Assembly: GCF_900108175.1 (NCBI RefSeq)
Contig: NZ_FNVO01000013.1
Coordinates: 62,001-126,000, forward strand
DNA length: 64,000 nucleotides
From: Thermomonospora echinospora
GTDB lineage: Bacteria > Actinomycetota > Actinomycetes > Streptosporangiales > Streptosporangiaceae
Reading direction: 5' to 3'
The notes beneath the pieces are model-generated. The model worked only from the letters and a program-made list of their open reading frames with translations, had not been told where the DNA came from and did no database searches. Every line of letters starts with the position of its first letter. The first letter of the stretch is position 1. Below are positions 40,435-49,414 of the stretch, piece after piece. The translations under genes were made by a program, and so were the position numbers.

Positions 40435-40524
40435 GTCAGCAGAGCGGGAGGACCGGCCGGGCCGGATCGTCCGCACGTCCACGTGCCCGGGCCGCCCGTC
40501 CGGGCGCCGGCCCCTGGAAGGCAC

Positions 40525-41319
40525 ATGGCACCGAGATCCCGCTCCCACCGCCGCCCCTCCGGCCACCGTCCCGGCCGGCCCCCGGCCCGCCGCGGTCACC
40601 GGCGCGGCGGGCCGGTGCGCGGGACGCGCGGCCGCCGCAGGAGGCCCCCGGCCAGGAGGCGGCGCGGCCGGGTGAGCCGGGTCGCCTCGGTCCTCACCAC
40701 GGTGCTGGGGCTGGTGACGGCGGCGGGGCTGCTCGTGGTGCTGCGGACGGGCGGGTTCTCCGGCCACACGGTGGCCAAGGTCGAGCACGGGTCCACCGCG
40801 CTGCGGCAGGTGCCCAGGCCGGTCACGGGGCGTCCGCTGACCGTCGTCACGCCGGAGGGCGACCGCTACACCGTCGCGGCGGTGCGCGGCGCCACCGGAC
40901 AGGCGCCCCTGTCCGGGCTCCCGGCGCCACCGCCGGGCAAGGGGTACGCCTTCATCGACTACGTGCTGACCAACCCGCACCGGCGCCCGGTGCTGCTGGA
41001 GTTCCCGCCGAACGTCTTCCTGCGGCGCGCGGTCGTGCCCGCGGACTTCGCCGAGCGGTGCGTCTTCCGGGTGGGGGCGCCGGAGGACGTGTGCGACCTG
41101 CCCGGCCGGACGAGGGTCATCGCGCGGCTGCGGGGCTCGGCCGGGCTGCTGCGCCAGGACGCCGACACCTACATGGCGCCCGGTGCGTCCTATCTGGTGC
41201 GCACGGTGGCCGACGCCCCGGTACCCGACAGCGCCGACCGCCGGGACATGGGCTTGTACGTGTGGGAGGTGCGCTTCACCCAGGACCGGATCGCCCGGTA
41301 CGTTCCTTTCCCTGGTTGA
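40525..41319 (+). CDS. Membrane-anchored extracytoplasmic protein, function unknown
   Basis: A 264-residue protein with a very basic cytoplasmic N-terminus of about 55 residues (many RRG/RRP runs), one span (VASVLTTVLGLVTAAGLLVVL) and an outer domain rich in beta strands (PLTVVTPEGDRYTVAAVRG, YAFIDYVLTNPHRRPVLLEFP). One Cys pair (ERCVFRVGAPEDVCDL) may form a disulfide. The fold looks like a DUF4352-style immunoglobulin domain, though this is only a resemblance. GGAAGG precedes the ATG. Confidence 0.7.
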   Translation: MAPRSRSHRRPSGHRPGRPPARRGHRRGGPVRGTRGRRRRPPARRRRGRVSRVASVLTTVLGLVTAAGLLVVLRTGGFSGHTVAKVEHGSTALRQVPRPVTGRPLTVVTPEGDRYTVAAVRGATGQAPLSGLPAPPPGKGYAFIDYVLTNPHRRPVLLEFPPNVFLRRAVVPADFAERCVFRVGAPEDVCDLPGRTRVIARLRGSAGLLRQDADTYMAPGASYLVRTVADAPVPDSADRRDMGLYVWEVRFTQDRIARYVPFPG

Positions 41320-41364
41320 GCTCACCGTCGAACAGATCGGCGGGTGTGACGCGTACCACTGGGC

Positions 41365-42450
41365 ATGACGGACGAAGCGCGCGAGCCCGGCGGCCGGGAG
41401 GCCGGCATCGAGGTGGTCCAGGCCGGCGATCCGGTCGCGGTCCGGTCCTGCGCCGGCTGCGGGCGGCCGGTGCCGCAGCCGGTGGGCGGCCGGGTCGTCC
41501 GCTACTGCCCCGACGGCGGGGGCGCCTGCCAGCGCGACGCCCGGGAGCGGCGTGCGCGCGGCCGGGACGGCTCCGGGCTGACCGGGCAGGTCGCGCTGGC
41601 CTGGGACATGGTCGAGCGGCTGGAGAAGACGGCCGACGCGCTGGCCGGCTCGCTGGCCGGCGAGCTGAGCGTGGCCGGGGTCGAGCGCCGCGTCGCCGAG
41701 GCCCACGCCGAGGCGGCCCGCCTGGTGGCGGTCGCGCAGGAGGAGCGGGAGGCCTCGCAGCGGCAGGCGGAGCGGGCCTGGCGGGAGGCCGCCGCCGCCC
41801 GGTCGCGCACCCTGGCCGCCGAGCAGGAGGCCGCCCAGGCCCGCGAGGAGGCCGAGGAGGCGATCGCCGAGCGCGACCGGGCCAACGAGATCGCGCTGGA
41901 GGCGCGGCGGGCCGCCGAGGAGGCGATCGCCGAGCGGATGGCCGCCGGCAAGGAGCGCGACCACCTCGCTGCCCGGGAGGGCGACCTGCTGGCCGCGCTG
42001 GAGTCGGCCCGCGCCGAACTGGTCGGCGTGCACGCCCGGCTGGCCGACAGCGAGGCCGCGGCGCAGGCGCAGCGGGCCGAGGCCGCCGCCGCGCGGCGGG
42101 CCGCCGACGATCTGCGCGCCGCCCTCAAGGATGCTGAGGCGCAGCGCGGCCGGGCGGTCGCCGACCGGGACCAGATGCAGGCCCGGCTCCAGGAGCAGGA
42201 CAAGCGGACCTGGGAGCTGTCCAGGACGGTCGCCGAGCTGCGGACCGCGCTGGCGGCGCTGGTCAACGAGCGGGACGCGGCGCGCGCCGAGGCCGACCGG
42301 GCCCGCCGCCAGATCGACGCCTACACCCGCGACTCGCTGGCCGGGCATGACGTCCCGGCGGCGCGGCAGGGGGCGGGCGACCGGGTGACCCGGATCGAGG
42401 ACTCCCCTGCCGGCCTGCATTCGATCAACGGTTTCCGGCAGGCCCGCTGA
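41365..42450 (+). CDS. CxxC zinc-ribbon plus long coiled-coil protein
   Basis: A 361-residue protein. The N-terminal 55 residues hold a probable zinc site, CAGCGRPVPQ, then VRYCPDGGGACQRDARER. From about residue 75 to 320 there is an almost continuous coiled coil of Ala/Glu/Arg heptads (ERRVAEAHAEAARLVAVAQE, LRAALKDAEAQRGRAVADRD). The short tail AGLHSINGFRQAR is non-helical. I recognise no named family. The ribosome site is weak. A GC hairpin follows the stop. Confidence 0.72.
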   Translation: MTDEAREPGGREAGIEVVQAGDPVAVRSCAGCGRPVPQPVGGRVVRYCPDGGGACQRDARERRARGRDGSGLTGQVALAWDMVERLEKTADALAGSLAGELSVAGVERRVAEAHAEAARLVAVAQEEREASQRQAERAWREAAAARSRTLAAEQEAAQAREEAEEAIAERDRANEIALEARRAAEEAIAERMAAGKERDHLAAREGDLLAALESARAELVGVHARLADSEAAAQAQRAEAAAARRAADDLRAALKDAEAQRGRAVADRDQMQARLQEQDKRTWELSRTVAELRTALAALVNERDAARAEADRARRQIDAYTRDSLAGHDVPAARQGAGDRVTRIEDSPAGLHSINGFRQAR

Positions 42451-42451
42451 C

Positions 42452-42488
42452 CGCCCGCCCGCCCGTCTGTCCGGCGGGCGGGCGGGCG
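42452..42488. terminator. Bidirectional GC hairpin between convergent genes
   Basis: Perfect 14-bp arms (42452-42465 and 42475-42488, CGCCCGCCCGCCCG type) with a 9-nt loop separate the coiled-coil gene from the convergent TetR gene. No T-run is present on either strand. Confidence 0.65.
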
Positions 42489-42494
42489 CCGCGC

Positions 42495-43076
42495 TCAGGC
42501 GGGCCCGGCGGCCCGGGTCAGCGCGGCGGTGGCCATGGCGTGCAGTAGCGCCGCCATGGCCTCGCGGCCCAGCGCGCCCGCGCTGTGCGGGGTGGAGTTG
42601 AGCAGGCCGAAGGTGGCGTGGACGGCGGCCCTGGCGCGTTCCTCGGGGAGGTCGTGCAGGCGCAGCAGGACGCCGACCCACTCCTCGACGTAGGCCCGCT
42701 GCGCCCGCCGGATCTCGTGGCGCTGCGGCTCGGGCACGTTGTCCAGTTCCCGTTCGTGCACGACGATCAGCGCCGGGTTGCCCAGGGCGAAGTCGATGTG
42801 CCAGCGCAGCAGCGCGTCCAGGGCGTCGCGGGGGTCGCCGGCGGCGGCGACGCGGCGGGTGCCCTCGGCCAGCAGCCGGTGGCTGATGTCCAGCAGGATC
42901 TCGGCGAGCACCGCGTCCTTGCCCCGGAAGTGCCGGTACAGGGCGGGCCCGGTGAGGCCGACCGCGCGGCCCAGGTCACCGATCGACACGCCGTGGTAGC
43001 CGCGGCGGGCGAACAGCTCGGCCGCCGCGTCCAGGATCTCGGTGCGGCGGGTGGGCGTCCCGGTGGACTCCGTCAT
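42495..43076 (-). CDS. TetR family regulator of the leucine/isovalerate operon
   Basis: A 193-residue repressor. The DNA-binding part is RTEILDAAAELFARRGYHGVSIGDLGRAVGLTGPALYRHF in two adjoining pieces, and the C-terminal domain (LLRLHDLPEERARAAVHATFGLLNSTPHS) is that of the fatty-acid/acyl-CoA responsive SACE_7040-like group. It diverges from the carboxylase operon, with two GTTAA...TTAAC repeats in the gap. It therefore probably represses that operon and itself, with release by an acyl-CoA; the ligand is inferred. Confidence 0.87.
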   Translation of the reverse strand: MTESTGTPTRRTEILDAAAELFARRGYHGVSIGDLGRAVGLTGPALYRHFRGKDAVLAEILLDISHRLLAEGTRRVAAAGDPRDALDALLRWHIDFALGNPALIVVHERELDNVPEPQRHEIRRAQRAYVEEWVGVLLRLHDLPEERARAAVHATFGLLNSTPHSAGALGREAMAALLHAMATAALTRAAGPA

Positions 43077-43098
43077 GACGGCAAGTGTAGACGAATGG

Positions 43099-43139
43099 GT
43101 TAATGTTCATTAACATCGCCGTTGTTAAGGTTCGTTAAC
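43099..43139. promoter_or_regulatory. Two tandem operators GTTAATG-TT-CATTAAC and GTTAA-N6-TTAAC
   Basis: A perfect 7-bp inverted repeat with a TT centre lies at 43099-43114, and a related site GTTAAGGTTCGTTAAC lies at 43124-43139, 25 bp away centre to centre. Both are in the gap between the TetR gene and the carboxylase beta gene. The AT-rich, symmetrical sites stand out sharply from the local GC content. Confidence 0.8.
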
Positions 43140-43153
43140 TCGTGGGGACTCCT

Positions 43154-44758
43154 ATGACGGGACCGCTGCTGGACGCCCGGGCGGACACCGCCGGCGCGGC
43201 GTTCGAGCACAACGCCGAGCTCAACCGGGCGCTGGCCGCCGAGCTGCGCGACCATCTGGCGCGGGCCGCCCTCGGCGGCCCCGAGCGCGCCCGGCGGCGC
43301 CATGTCGCCCGCGGCAAGCTGCTGCCCCGCGACCGGGTGGACGGCCTGCTGGACCCCGGCTCACCCTTCCTGGAGCTGTCCCCGCTGGCCGCGCACGGGA
43401 TGTACGACGACGAGGCGCCGGGCGCGGGCATCATCACCGGCATCGGCCGCGTCAGCGGGCGCGAGTGCGTGATCGTCGCCAACGACGCCACTGTCAAGGG
43501 CGGCACCTACTACCCGATGACGGTCAAGAAGCACCTGCGCGCCCAGGAGGTGGCGCTGCACAACCGCCTGCCGTGCGTCTACCTGGTGGACTCCGGCGGC
43601 GCGTTCCTGCCCCGCCAGGACGAGGTGTTCCCCGACCGCGAGCACTTCGGCCGGATCTTCTTCAACCAGGCCACCATGTCGCAGCGGGGCATCCCGCAGA
43701 TCGCCGCCGTGCTCGGCTCGTGCACCGCGGGCGGGGCGTACGTGCCGGCGATGAGCGACGAGGCCGTGATCGTGCGCGGCCAGGGCACCATCTTCCTGGG
43801 CGGCCCGCCGCTGGTGAAGGCCGCCACCGGCGAGGTGGTCACCGCCGAGGAACTGGGCGGCGGCGAGCTGCACGCCCGTACCTCCGGGGTCACCGACCAC
43901 CTCGCCGAGGACGACGCGCACGCGCTGCGGATCGTCCGCGACATCGTCGCCACGCTCGGCCCGCGCGAGCCGCGCCCCTGGGAGGTCGCGCCGCCCGAGG
44001 AGCCGAAGGCCGACCCCGCCGAGCTGTACGGGGTGGTGCCGCCGGACGCGCGCACCCCCTACGACGTGCGCGAGGTGATCGCCCGCATCGTGGACGGCAG
44101 CCGGTTCGCCGAGTTCAAGGCCGAGTACGGCGCCACGCTGGTGACGGGGTTCGCCCGCATCCACGGCCACCCGGTCGGGATCGTGGCCAACAACGGCATC
44201 CTGTTCGCCGAGTCGGCGCTCAAGGGCGCGCACTTCATCGAGCTGTGCGACCGCCGCTCGATCCCGCTGGTGTTCCTGCAGAACATCACCGGGTTCATGG
44301 TGGGCCGCCAGTACGAGGCCGGCGGCATCGCCAAGCACGGCGCCAAGATGGTCACCGCCGTCTCCTGCGCCCGGGTGCCCAAGTTCACCGTGGTGATCGG
44401 CGGCTCGTTCGGGGCGGGCAACTATGCGATGTGCGGGCGGGCGTACTCGCCGCGCTTCCTGTGGATGTGGCCGAACACGCGGATCTCGGTGATGGGCGGC
44501 GAGCAGGCCGCCTCCGTGCTGGCGACGGTCCGCCGCGACCAGCTCGGCGACTCCTGGCCGGCCGAGGCCGAGGAGGAGTTCAAGGCGCCGATCCGCGAGC
44601 AGTACGAACGGCAGGGCAACCCCTACTACTCCACGGCCCGGCTGTGGGACGACGGGGTGATCGACCCGCTGGACACCCGCCGGGTGCTGGGCCTGGCACT
44701 GTCGGTGGCCGCCAACGCACCGCTGGAGCCGGTGGGCTACGGCGTGTTCCGGATGTGA
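43154..44758 (+). CDS. Acyl-CoA carboxylase beta subunit (methylcrotonyl-CoA carboxylase type)
   Basis: The carboxyltransferase subunit, which moves CO2 from biotin to an acyl-CoA, most likely 3-methylcrotonyl-CoA in leucine breakdown. It has 534 residues. The N-terminal half has [23 protein letters not shown] and [21 protein letters not shown]; the C-terminal half has [25 protein letters not shown] (in two blocks) and [20 protein letters not shown]. These match MCC-beta rather than the propionyl enzyme. ATG 43154 follows GGGGA at 6 nt. It leads the operon behind two operators. Confidence 0.92.
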   Translation: MTGPLLDARADTAGAAFEHNAELNRALAAELRDHLARAALGGPERARRRHVARGKLLPRDRVDGLLDPGSPFLELSPLAAHGMYDDEAPGAGIITGIGRVSGRECVIVANDATVKGGTYYPMTVKKHLRAQEVALHNRLPCVYLVDSGGAFLPRQDEVFPDREHFGRIFFNQATMSQRGIPQIAAVLGSCTAGGAYVPAMSDEAVIVRGQGTIFLGGPPLVKAATGEVVTAEELGGGELHARTSGVTDHLAEDDAHALRIVRDIVATLGPREPRPWEVAPPEEPKADPAELYGVVPPDARTPYDVREVIARIVDGSRFAEFKAEYGATLVTGFARIHGHPVGIVANNGILFAESALKGAHFIELCDRRSIPLVFLQNITGFMVGRQYEAGGIAKHGAKMVTAVSCARVPKFTVVIGGSFGAGNYAMCGRAYSPRFLWMWPNTRISVMGGEQAASVLATVRRDQLGDSWPAEAEEEFKAPIREQYERQGNPYYSTARLWDDGVIDPLDTRRVLGLALSVAANAPLEPVGYGVFRM

Positions 44759-44765
44759 GGGGCCG

Positions 44766-46826
44766 ATGTTCGAGACCGTTCTGATCGCCAACCGTGGCGA
44801 GATCGCCGTCCGGGTCGCCCGCACACTGCGGCGGCTGGGCGTGCGCTCGGTGGCGGTGCACACCGACGCCGACGCGGGCGCCCGCCATGTGCGCGAGGCC
44901 GACGAGGCCGTGCGCGTCACCGGATACCTGGACATCGCCTCGGTCGTGCAGGCGGCGCGAGCGTCCGGCGCGCAGGCCGTCCATCCCGGTTACGGCTTCC
45001 TGGCCGAGAACACCGCCTTCGCCGCCGCCTGCGCCGAGGCCGGGCTGGTGTTCGTCGGCCCGCCGGCCGCCGCGATCGAGGCGATGGGCGACAAGATCCG
45101 CGCCAAGCGGACGGTGGCGGCGGCGGGCGTGCCGGTGGTGCCCGGCCGCGACGAGCCCGGCCTGTCGGACGCCGAGCTGGCCGAGGCCGCCCACCAGGTG
45201 GGCCTGCCCGTGCTGATCAAGCCCTCGGCGGGCGGCGGCGGCAAGGGCATGCGGCTGGTGCGCGAGGCCGGCGAGCTGGCCGAGGCGATCGCCTCGGCCC
45301 GGCGCGAGGCGCGCGGCGCCTTCGGCGACGACACGCTGCTGGTCGAGCGGTTCGTCGCCAACCCCCGGCACATCGAGATCCAGGTCTTCGCCGACGCCCA
45401 CGGCAACGCCGTCCACCTGGGCGAGCGCGAGTGCAGCCTGCAGCGCCGCCACCAGAAGATCGTCGAGGAGGCGCCCTCCCCGCTGCTGGACGAGGCCACC
45501 CGCGAGCGGATGGGCGCCGCCGCCGTGGCCGCCGCCCGCGCGGTCGGCTACACCGGCGCGGGGACGGTGGAGTACATCGTGTCGGCCGACCGGCCCGACG
45601 AGTACTTCTTCATGGAGATGAACACCCGGCTCCAGGTCGAGCACCCGGTCACCGAGCTGGTCACCGGCCTGGACCTGGTGGAGCTGCAACTGCGGGTGGC
45701 CGCCGGGGAGCCGCTGCCGTTCACCCAGGCCGACGTGCGGCTGGCCGGCCACGCGGTCGAGGCCCGCGTCTACGCCGAGGACCCGACCCGGGGCTTCCTG
45801 CCCACCGGCGGACGCGTGCTGGCGCTGCGCGAGCCGGACGGCGCGCACGTCCGGGTGGACTCCGGGGTCGCCGAGGGCGACGAGGTCGGCAGCTCCTACG
45901 ACCCGATGCTGGCCAAGGTGATCGCCTGGGGCGAGGACCGGGCCGCCGCGCTGCGCCGCCTGGACCGGGCGCTGGCCTCCTACACGCTGCTCGGCGTCCC
46001 GTCCAACGTCGCGTTCCTGCGGGCGCTGCTGGCCCACCCGGACGTGGCGGCGGGCCGTCTGGACACCGGCCTGGTCGAACGGGAACTGGCCGCCCAGGAG
46101 ACCGCCGCCGCCGCGCGGCCCGATGCGCCTTCGGGGCCCGGCCGGCTGCTCACGACGGGCGTTCCCGACGAGGTGCCGGCCGCCGCCGCACTGGAACGGA
46201 CACTGGCACTGGAGAGCGACGACCCGGATCCGTGGGCGATCCCGGACGGCTGGCGGCTGAGCGGTGCCGCCTGGACCCCCTGGATCATCACCCCGGCCGG
46301 GGGAACGCCCGTGGAGGTCCGCGTCCGCGGCCGGGCGGCTGCGGCCGAGATCCTCATCGCGGACGCCGGCGCTCCGGACGGCCGCGCCGAGACCCCGACG
46401 GACGACGGCGGGCCCGTGCCGGCCTCGCTGTCCCGGGACGGCGACCGGCTGCGCCTGACGTTCGGCGGCCGGACGACGGCGTTCACCTGCGCCCGGGACG
46501 GCGACACGCTGTGGCTGGGACGCGACGGGCACACCTGGGCGCTGGCCGAGCACGTGCGCGGCGAGCAGGCCGAGGCCGGGGCGGCGGGCGCAGGTGACGG
46601 CGTGCTGCGCAGCCCGATGCCCGGCACGGTGCTGGCGGTCAAGGCCGCCGAGGGCGACCGCGTCACCGCGGGGCAGCCGCTGGTGGTGGTGGAGGCCATG
46701 AAGATGGAGCACACCGTCACCGCCCCCATGGACGGTGTGGTGTCCCGGCTGCCCGTGCGCACCGGGGCACAGGTCGCCCTCGACGCCGTACTCGCCGAGA
46801 TCACCGCAGAGGAGGCACAGCAGTGA
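44766..46826 (+). CDS. Acyl-CoA carboxylase alpha subunit (biotin carboxylase plus biotin carrier)
   Basis: The ATP-dependent biotin-carboxylating subunit, 686 residues. The biotin carboxylase part has [34 protein letters not shown] (ATP loop), [20 protein letters not shown] and the usual C-terminal domain. The biotinyl lysine is in [17 protein letters not shown] near residue 650. It partners the beta subunit encoded 7 bp upstream. Its 3' end overlaps the HMG-CoA lyase GTG by 4 bases. Confidence 0.93.
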   Translation: MFETVLIANRGEIAVRVARTLRRLGVRSVAVHTDADAGARHVREADEAVRVTGYLDIASVVQAARASGAQAVHPGYGFLAENTAFAAACAEAGLVFVGPPAAAIEAMGDKIRAKRTVAAAGVPVVPGRDEPGLSDAELAEAAHQVGLPVLIKPSAGGGGKGMRLVREAGELAEAIASARREARGAFGDDTLLVERFVANPRHIEIQVFADAHGNAVHLGERECSLQRRHQKIVEEAPSPLLDEATRERMGAAAVAAARAVGYTGAGTVEYIVSADRPDEYFFMEMNTRLQVEHPVTELVTGLDLVELQLRVAAGEPLPFTQADVRLAGHAVEARVYAEDPTRGFLPTGGRVLALREPDGAHVRVDSGVAEGDEVGSSYDPMLAKVIAWGEDRAAALRRLDRALASYTLLGVPSNVAFLRALLAHPDVAAGRLDTGLVERELAAQETAAAARPDAPSGPGRLLTTGVPDEVPAAAALERTLALESDDPDPWAIPDGWRLSGAAWTPWIITPAGGTPVEVRVRGRAAAAEILIADAGAPDGRAETPTDDGGPVPASLSRDGDRLRLTFGGRTTAFTCARDGDTLWLGRDGHTWALAEHVRGEQAEAGAAGAGDGVLRSPMPGTVLAVKAAEGDRVTAGQPLVVVEAMKMEHTVTAPMDGVVSRLPVRTGAQVALDAVLAEITAEEAQQ

Positions 46827-47743
46827 CCACCGTGCCCTTGGAGGGCCTGCCGGAGCGGGTGACGATCTACGAGGTCGGGCCGCGCGACGGGCTGCAGAAC
46901 GAGAAGACGATCGTGCCGGTCGCCGACAAGGCCGAGTTCATCGCCCGGCTGGCCGCCGCCGGGCTGCGCACCGTCGAGGCGACCAGCTTCGTGCACCCCA
47001 CGTGGGTGCCGCAGCTGGCCGACGCCGAGGAGCTGCTGGCGGCCATGGACCGCACCGAGGGCGTCCGGTATCCGGTGCTGGTGCCCAACGAGCGCGGCCT
47101 GGACCGGGCGCTGGCCTCGGGGATCACCGAGATCGCGGTGTTCGCCAGCGCCACCGAGAGCTTCGCCCGCCGCAACCTCAACCGCACCGTGGACGAGTCG
47201 CTGGAGATGTTCGCGCCGGTCGTCGGCCGGGCCCGCGAGCGGGGCATGTGGGTGCGCGCCTATGTGTCGATGGCCTTCGGCGACCCGTGGGAGGGCGACG
47301 TCCCGATCGAGCAGGTGGTCTCGGTCGCCGTCCGGCTGGTGGAGCTGGGCTGCTCGCAGATCAGCCTGGGCGACACGATCGGCGTCGGCACCCCCGGCCA
47401 TGTCACCGCGCTGATCGGGGCGCTGGCGGAGGCCGGGGTCGGCACGGACCGGCTGGCGGTGCACTTCCACGACACCTACGGGCAGGCGCTGGCCAACACG
47501 CTGGCGGCACTGCGCTGCGGGGTGAGCACGGTGGACTCCTCGGCCGGCGGCATCGGTGGCTGCCCGTACGCCGACAGCGCCACCGGCAACCTGGCCACCG
47601 AGGACCTGGTCTGGATGCTGCACGGCCTGGGCGTCGAGACCGGCGTCGACCTGCCCGCGCTGGCGGAGACCAGCCGCTGGATGGCCGCCCGGCTCGGCCG
47701 GCCCAGCCCCTCCCGCGTCGTCCAGGCACTCACGAAGGACTGA
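46823..47743 (+). CDS. Hydroxymethylglutaryl-CoA lyase
   Basis: Cleaves HMG-CoA to acetoacetate and acetyl-CoA, the last step of leucine breakdown. It has 306 residues. [14 protein letters not shown] carries the metal-binding and catalytic Asp, [15 protein letters not shown] supplies the metal His ligands, and [15 protein letters not shown] holds the catalytic Cys loop. The GTG start overlaps the alpha-subunit stop, and the acyl-CoA dehydrogenase gene starts 5 bp downstream. The set of carboxylase, lyase and dehydrogenase supports an isovalerate/leucine role for the whole operon. Confidence 0.93.
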   Translation: MTTVPLEGLPERVTIYEVGPRDGLQNEKTIVPVADKAEFIARLAAAGLRTVEATSFVHPTWVPQLADAEELLAAMDRTEGVRYPVLVPNERGLDRALASGITEIAVFASATESFARRNLNRTVDESLEMFAPVVGRARERGMWVRAYVSMAFGDPWEGDVPIEQVVSVAVRLVELGCSQISLGDTIGVGTPGHVTALIGALAEAGVGTDRLAVHFHDTYGQALANTLAALRCGVSTVDSSAGGIGGCPYADSATGNLATEDLVWMLHGLGVETGVDLPALAETSRWMAARLGRPSPSRVVQALTKD

Positions 47744-47748
47744 GGACA

Positions 47749-48897
47749 ATGATCGACTTCACGCTGTCGGAGGAGCACCGGGAGCTGCGCGGGTCCGTCG
47801 AGCGGTTCGCCCGCGAGGTGGTGGCCCCGGTGATCGGCGACCTGTACGAGCGGGGCGAGTTCCCCTACGAGATCGTCGCCCAGATGGGCAAGATGGGCCT
47901 GTTCGGGCTGCCGTTCCCCGAGGAGTACGGGGGCATGGGCGGCGACTACTTCGCGCTGTGCCTGGCGCTGGAGGAGCTGGCCCGGGTGGACTCCTCGGTG
48001 GCGATCACCCTGGAGGCCGGGGTCTCGCTGGGCGCCATGCCGATCTACCGGTTCGGCTCGCCGGAGCAGCGGCGGCGGTGGCTGCCGGCGCTGTGCTCGG
48101 GCGAGCGGCTGGCGGCGTTCGGGCTGACCGAGCCCGGCGGCGGCTCGGACGTGCCCGGCGGGATGCGGACCACCGCCCGGCTGGAGGACGGCCACTGGGT
48201 GATCAACGGCTCCAAGTCGTTCATCACCAACTCCGGCACCGACATCACCGCCTTCACCACGGTGACGGCGCTGACCGGCGAGAAGGAGATCTCCACGATC
48301 CTGGTGCCGAACGGCACGCCCGGGTTCACCGTGGGCCGCAAGTACTCCAAGGTGGGCTGGTCGGCCTCCGACACCCGGGAGTTGTCGCTGCACGACGTGC
48401 GGGTGCCCGAGGAGAACCTGGTCGGCGAGCGCGGGCGCGGCTACGCGCAGTTCCTGCGGATCCTGGACGAGGGCCGGATCGCGATCGCCGCGCTGTCGGT
48501 GGGTCTGGCGCAGGGCTGTGTGGACGAGTGCCTGCGCTACGTGCGCGAGCGGGAGGCGTTCGGCCGGGCCATCGGCGAGTACCAGGCGATCCAGTTCAAG
48601 GTCGCCGACATGGAGGTGCGGGCGCACACCGCGCGGCTGGCCTACTATGCGGCGGCGGCGAGGATGCTGGCGGGCGAGCCGTTCAAGAAGGAGGCGGCCA
48701 TCGCCAAGCTGGTGGCCTCCAACGCGGCGATGGACAACGCTCGCGACGCCACCCAGATCTTCGGCGGCTACGGGTTCATGAACGAGTACGCTGTGGGGCG
48801 CTTCTACCGGGACGCCAAGATCCTTGAGGTGGGCGAGGGCACCTCGGAGGTGCAGCGGATGCTCATCGCCCGGTCGCTGGGACTGAGCTCACACTAA
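47749..48897 (+). CDS. Acyl-CoA dehydrogenase (probable isovaleryl/short-branched-chain type)
   Basis: A flavin enzyme of 382 residues that makes the 2,3-double bond in an acyl-CoA. FGLTEPGGGSDVPGG and WVINGSKSFITNSGTDITAF are the family FAD/substrate signatures, and REAFGRAIGEYQAIQFKVADM lies in the C-terminal bundle. The general base in the usual position is present as E363 in VGEGTSEVQRML. Classical isovaleryl-CoA dehydrogenases lack Glu here and use one on another helix, so the exact chain specificity is open. The operon nevertheless favours a leucine-derived substrate. ATG 47749 follows GAGGA. Confidence 0.88.
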   Translation: MIDFTLSEEHRELRGSVERFAREVVAPVIGDLYERGEFPYEIVAQMGKMGLFGLPFPEEYGGMGGDYFALCLALEELARVDSSVAITLEAGVSLGAMPIYRFGSPEQRRRWLPALCSGERLAAFGLTEPGGGSDVPGGMRTTARLEDGHWVINGSKSFITNSGTDITAFTTVTALTGEKEISTILVPNGTPGFTVGRKYSKVGWSASDTRELSLHDVRVPEENLVGERGRGYAQFLRILDEGRIAIAALSVGLAQGCVDECLRYVREREAFGRAIGEYQAIQFKVADMEVRAHTARLAYYAAAARMLAGEPFKKEAAIAKLVASNAAMDNARDATQIFGGYGFMNEYAVGRFYRDAKILEVGEGTSEVQRMLIARSLGLSSH

Positions 48898-48928
48898 AAC
48901 CGTTGGAGCGAGAGATTGCGCGCGGGAT

Positions 48929-49414
48929 ATGTTTGCGTGCGTGCAACCTTCCTCCTCGGTGGACCGGCTCGCCGACGGTCTGGGGACCCTGCTCGGGTAC
49001 CTGATGCGCACCGCCGAGGGCGACATCTTCCGCGACCTGATGGAACTGGACCTGTCGCCCTCGCAGGTACGAGCGCTGTTCCTGCTGGACCGTGCGGCGA
49101 GCCCGCCGGCCGTGCACGAGCTGGCGGCCGAGCTGGGCCTGTCGATGGCCGCGGCCGGCCGCGCCGCCGACGCGCTGGTCCGCCACGGCCTGGCCGAACG
49201 GCACTCCGACGCCGTCGACCGGCGGGTCAAACGAATCTCGGCCACCGCCGCGGGGCGGGACCTGGTCGGCCGGCTGTGCGCGGCACGCCGTGACGATCTG
49301 CGGCGGTTCGCCGAGTCACTGACCGAGGAGGAGCGCACGGGGCTGGTGAACGCGCTGGCCCCGATCCTGGCGCGCCCGCAGGTGCGGGCCTTGACGATTG
49401 GACCCCACTGTTGA
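48929..49414 (+). CDS. MarR family transcriptional regulator
   Basis: A 161-residue winged-helix regulator. The DNA-binding part reads LSPSQVRALFLLDRAASPPA, then VHELAAELGLSMAAAGRAADAL and LVRHGLAERHSDAVDRRVKRI. Dimer helices flank it. It overlaps the MFS transporter gene by 4 bases, so it probably represses its own efflux operon and responds to a drug or aromatic ligand. TTGCGCGC...GCGTGCAA (48916-48946) is a possible operator spanning the start. GTG 48941 is an alternative start. Confidence 0.88.
   Translation: MFACVQPSSSVDRLADGLGTLLGYLMRTAEGDIFRDLMELDLSPSQVRALFLLDRAASPPAVHELAAELGLSMAAAGRAADALVRHGLAERHSDAVDRRVKRISATAAGRDLVGRLCAARRDDLRRFAESLTEEERTGLVNALAPILARPQVRALTIGPHC

Noticed and set aside
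38644-42681. A very long open frame on the minus strand (over 1,300 codons)
   Set aside because: It lies opposite four plus-strand genes with clear families or ribosome sites, and its translation is low-complexity Gly/Arg/Pro/His sequence typical of antisense frames in high-GC DNA.
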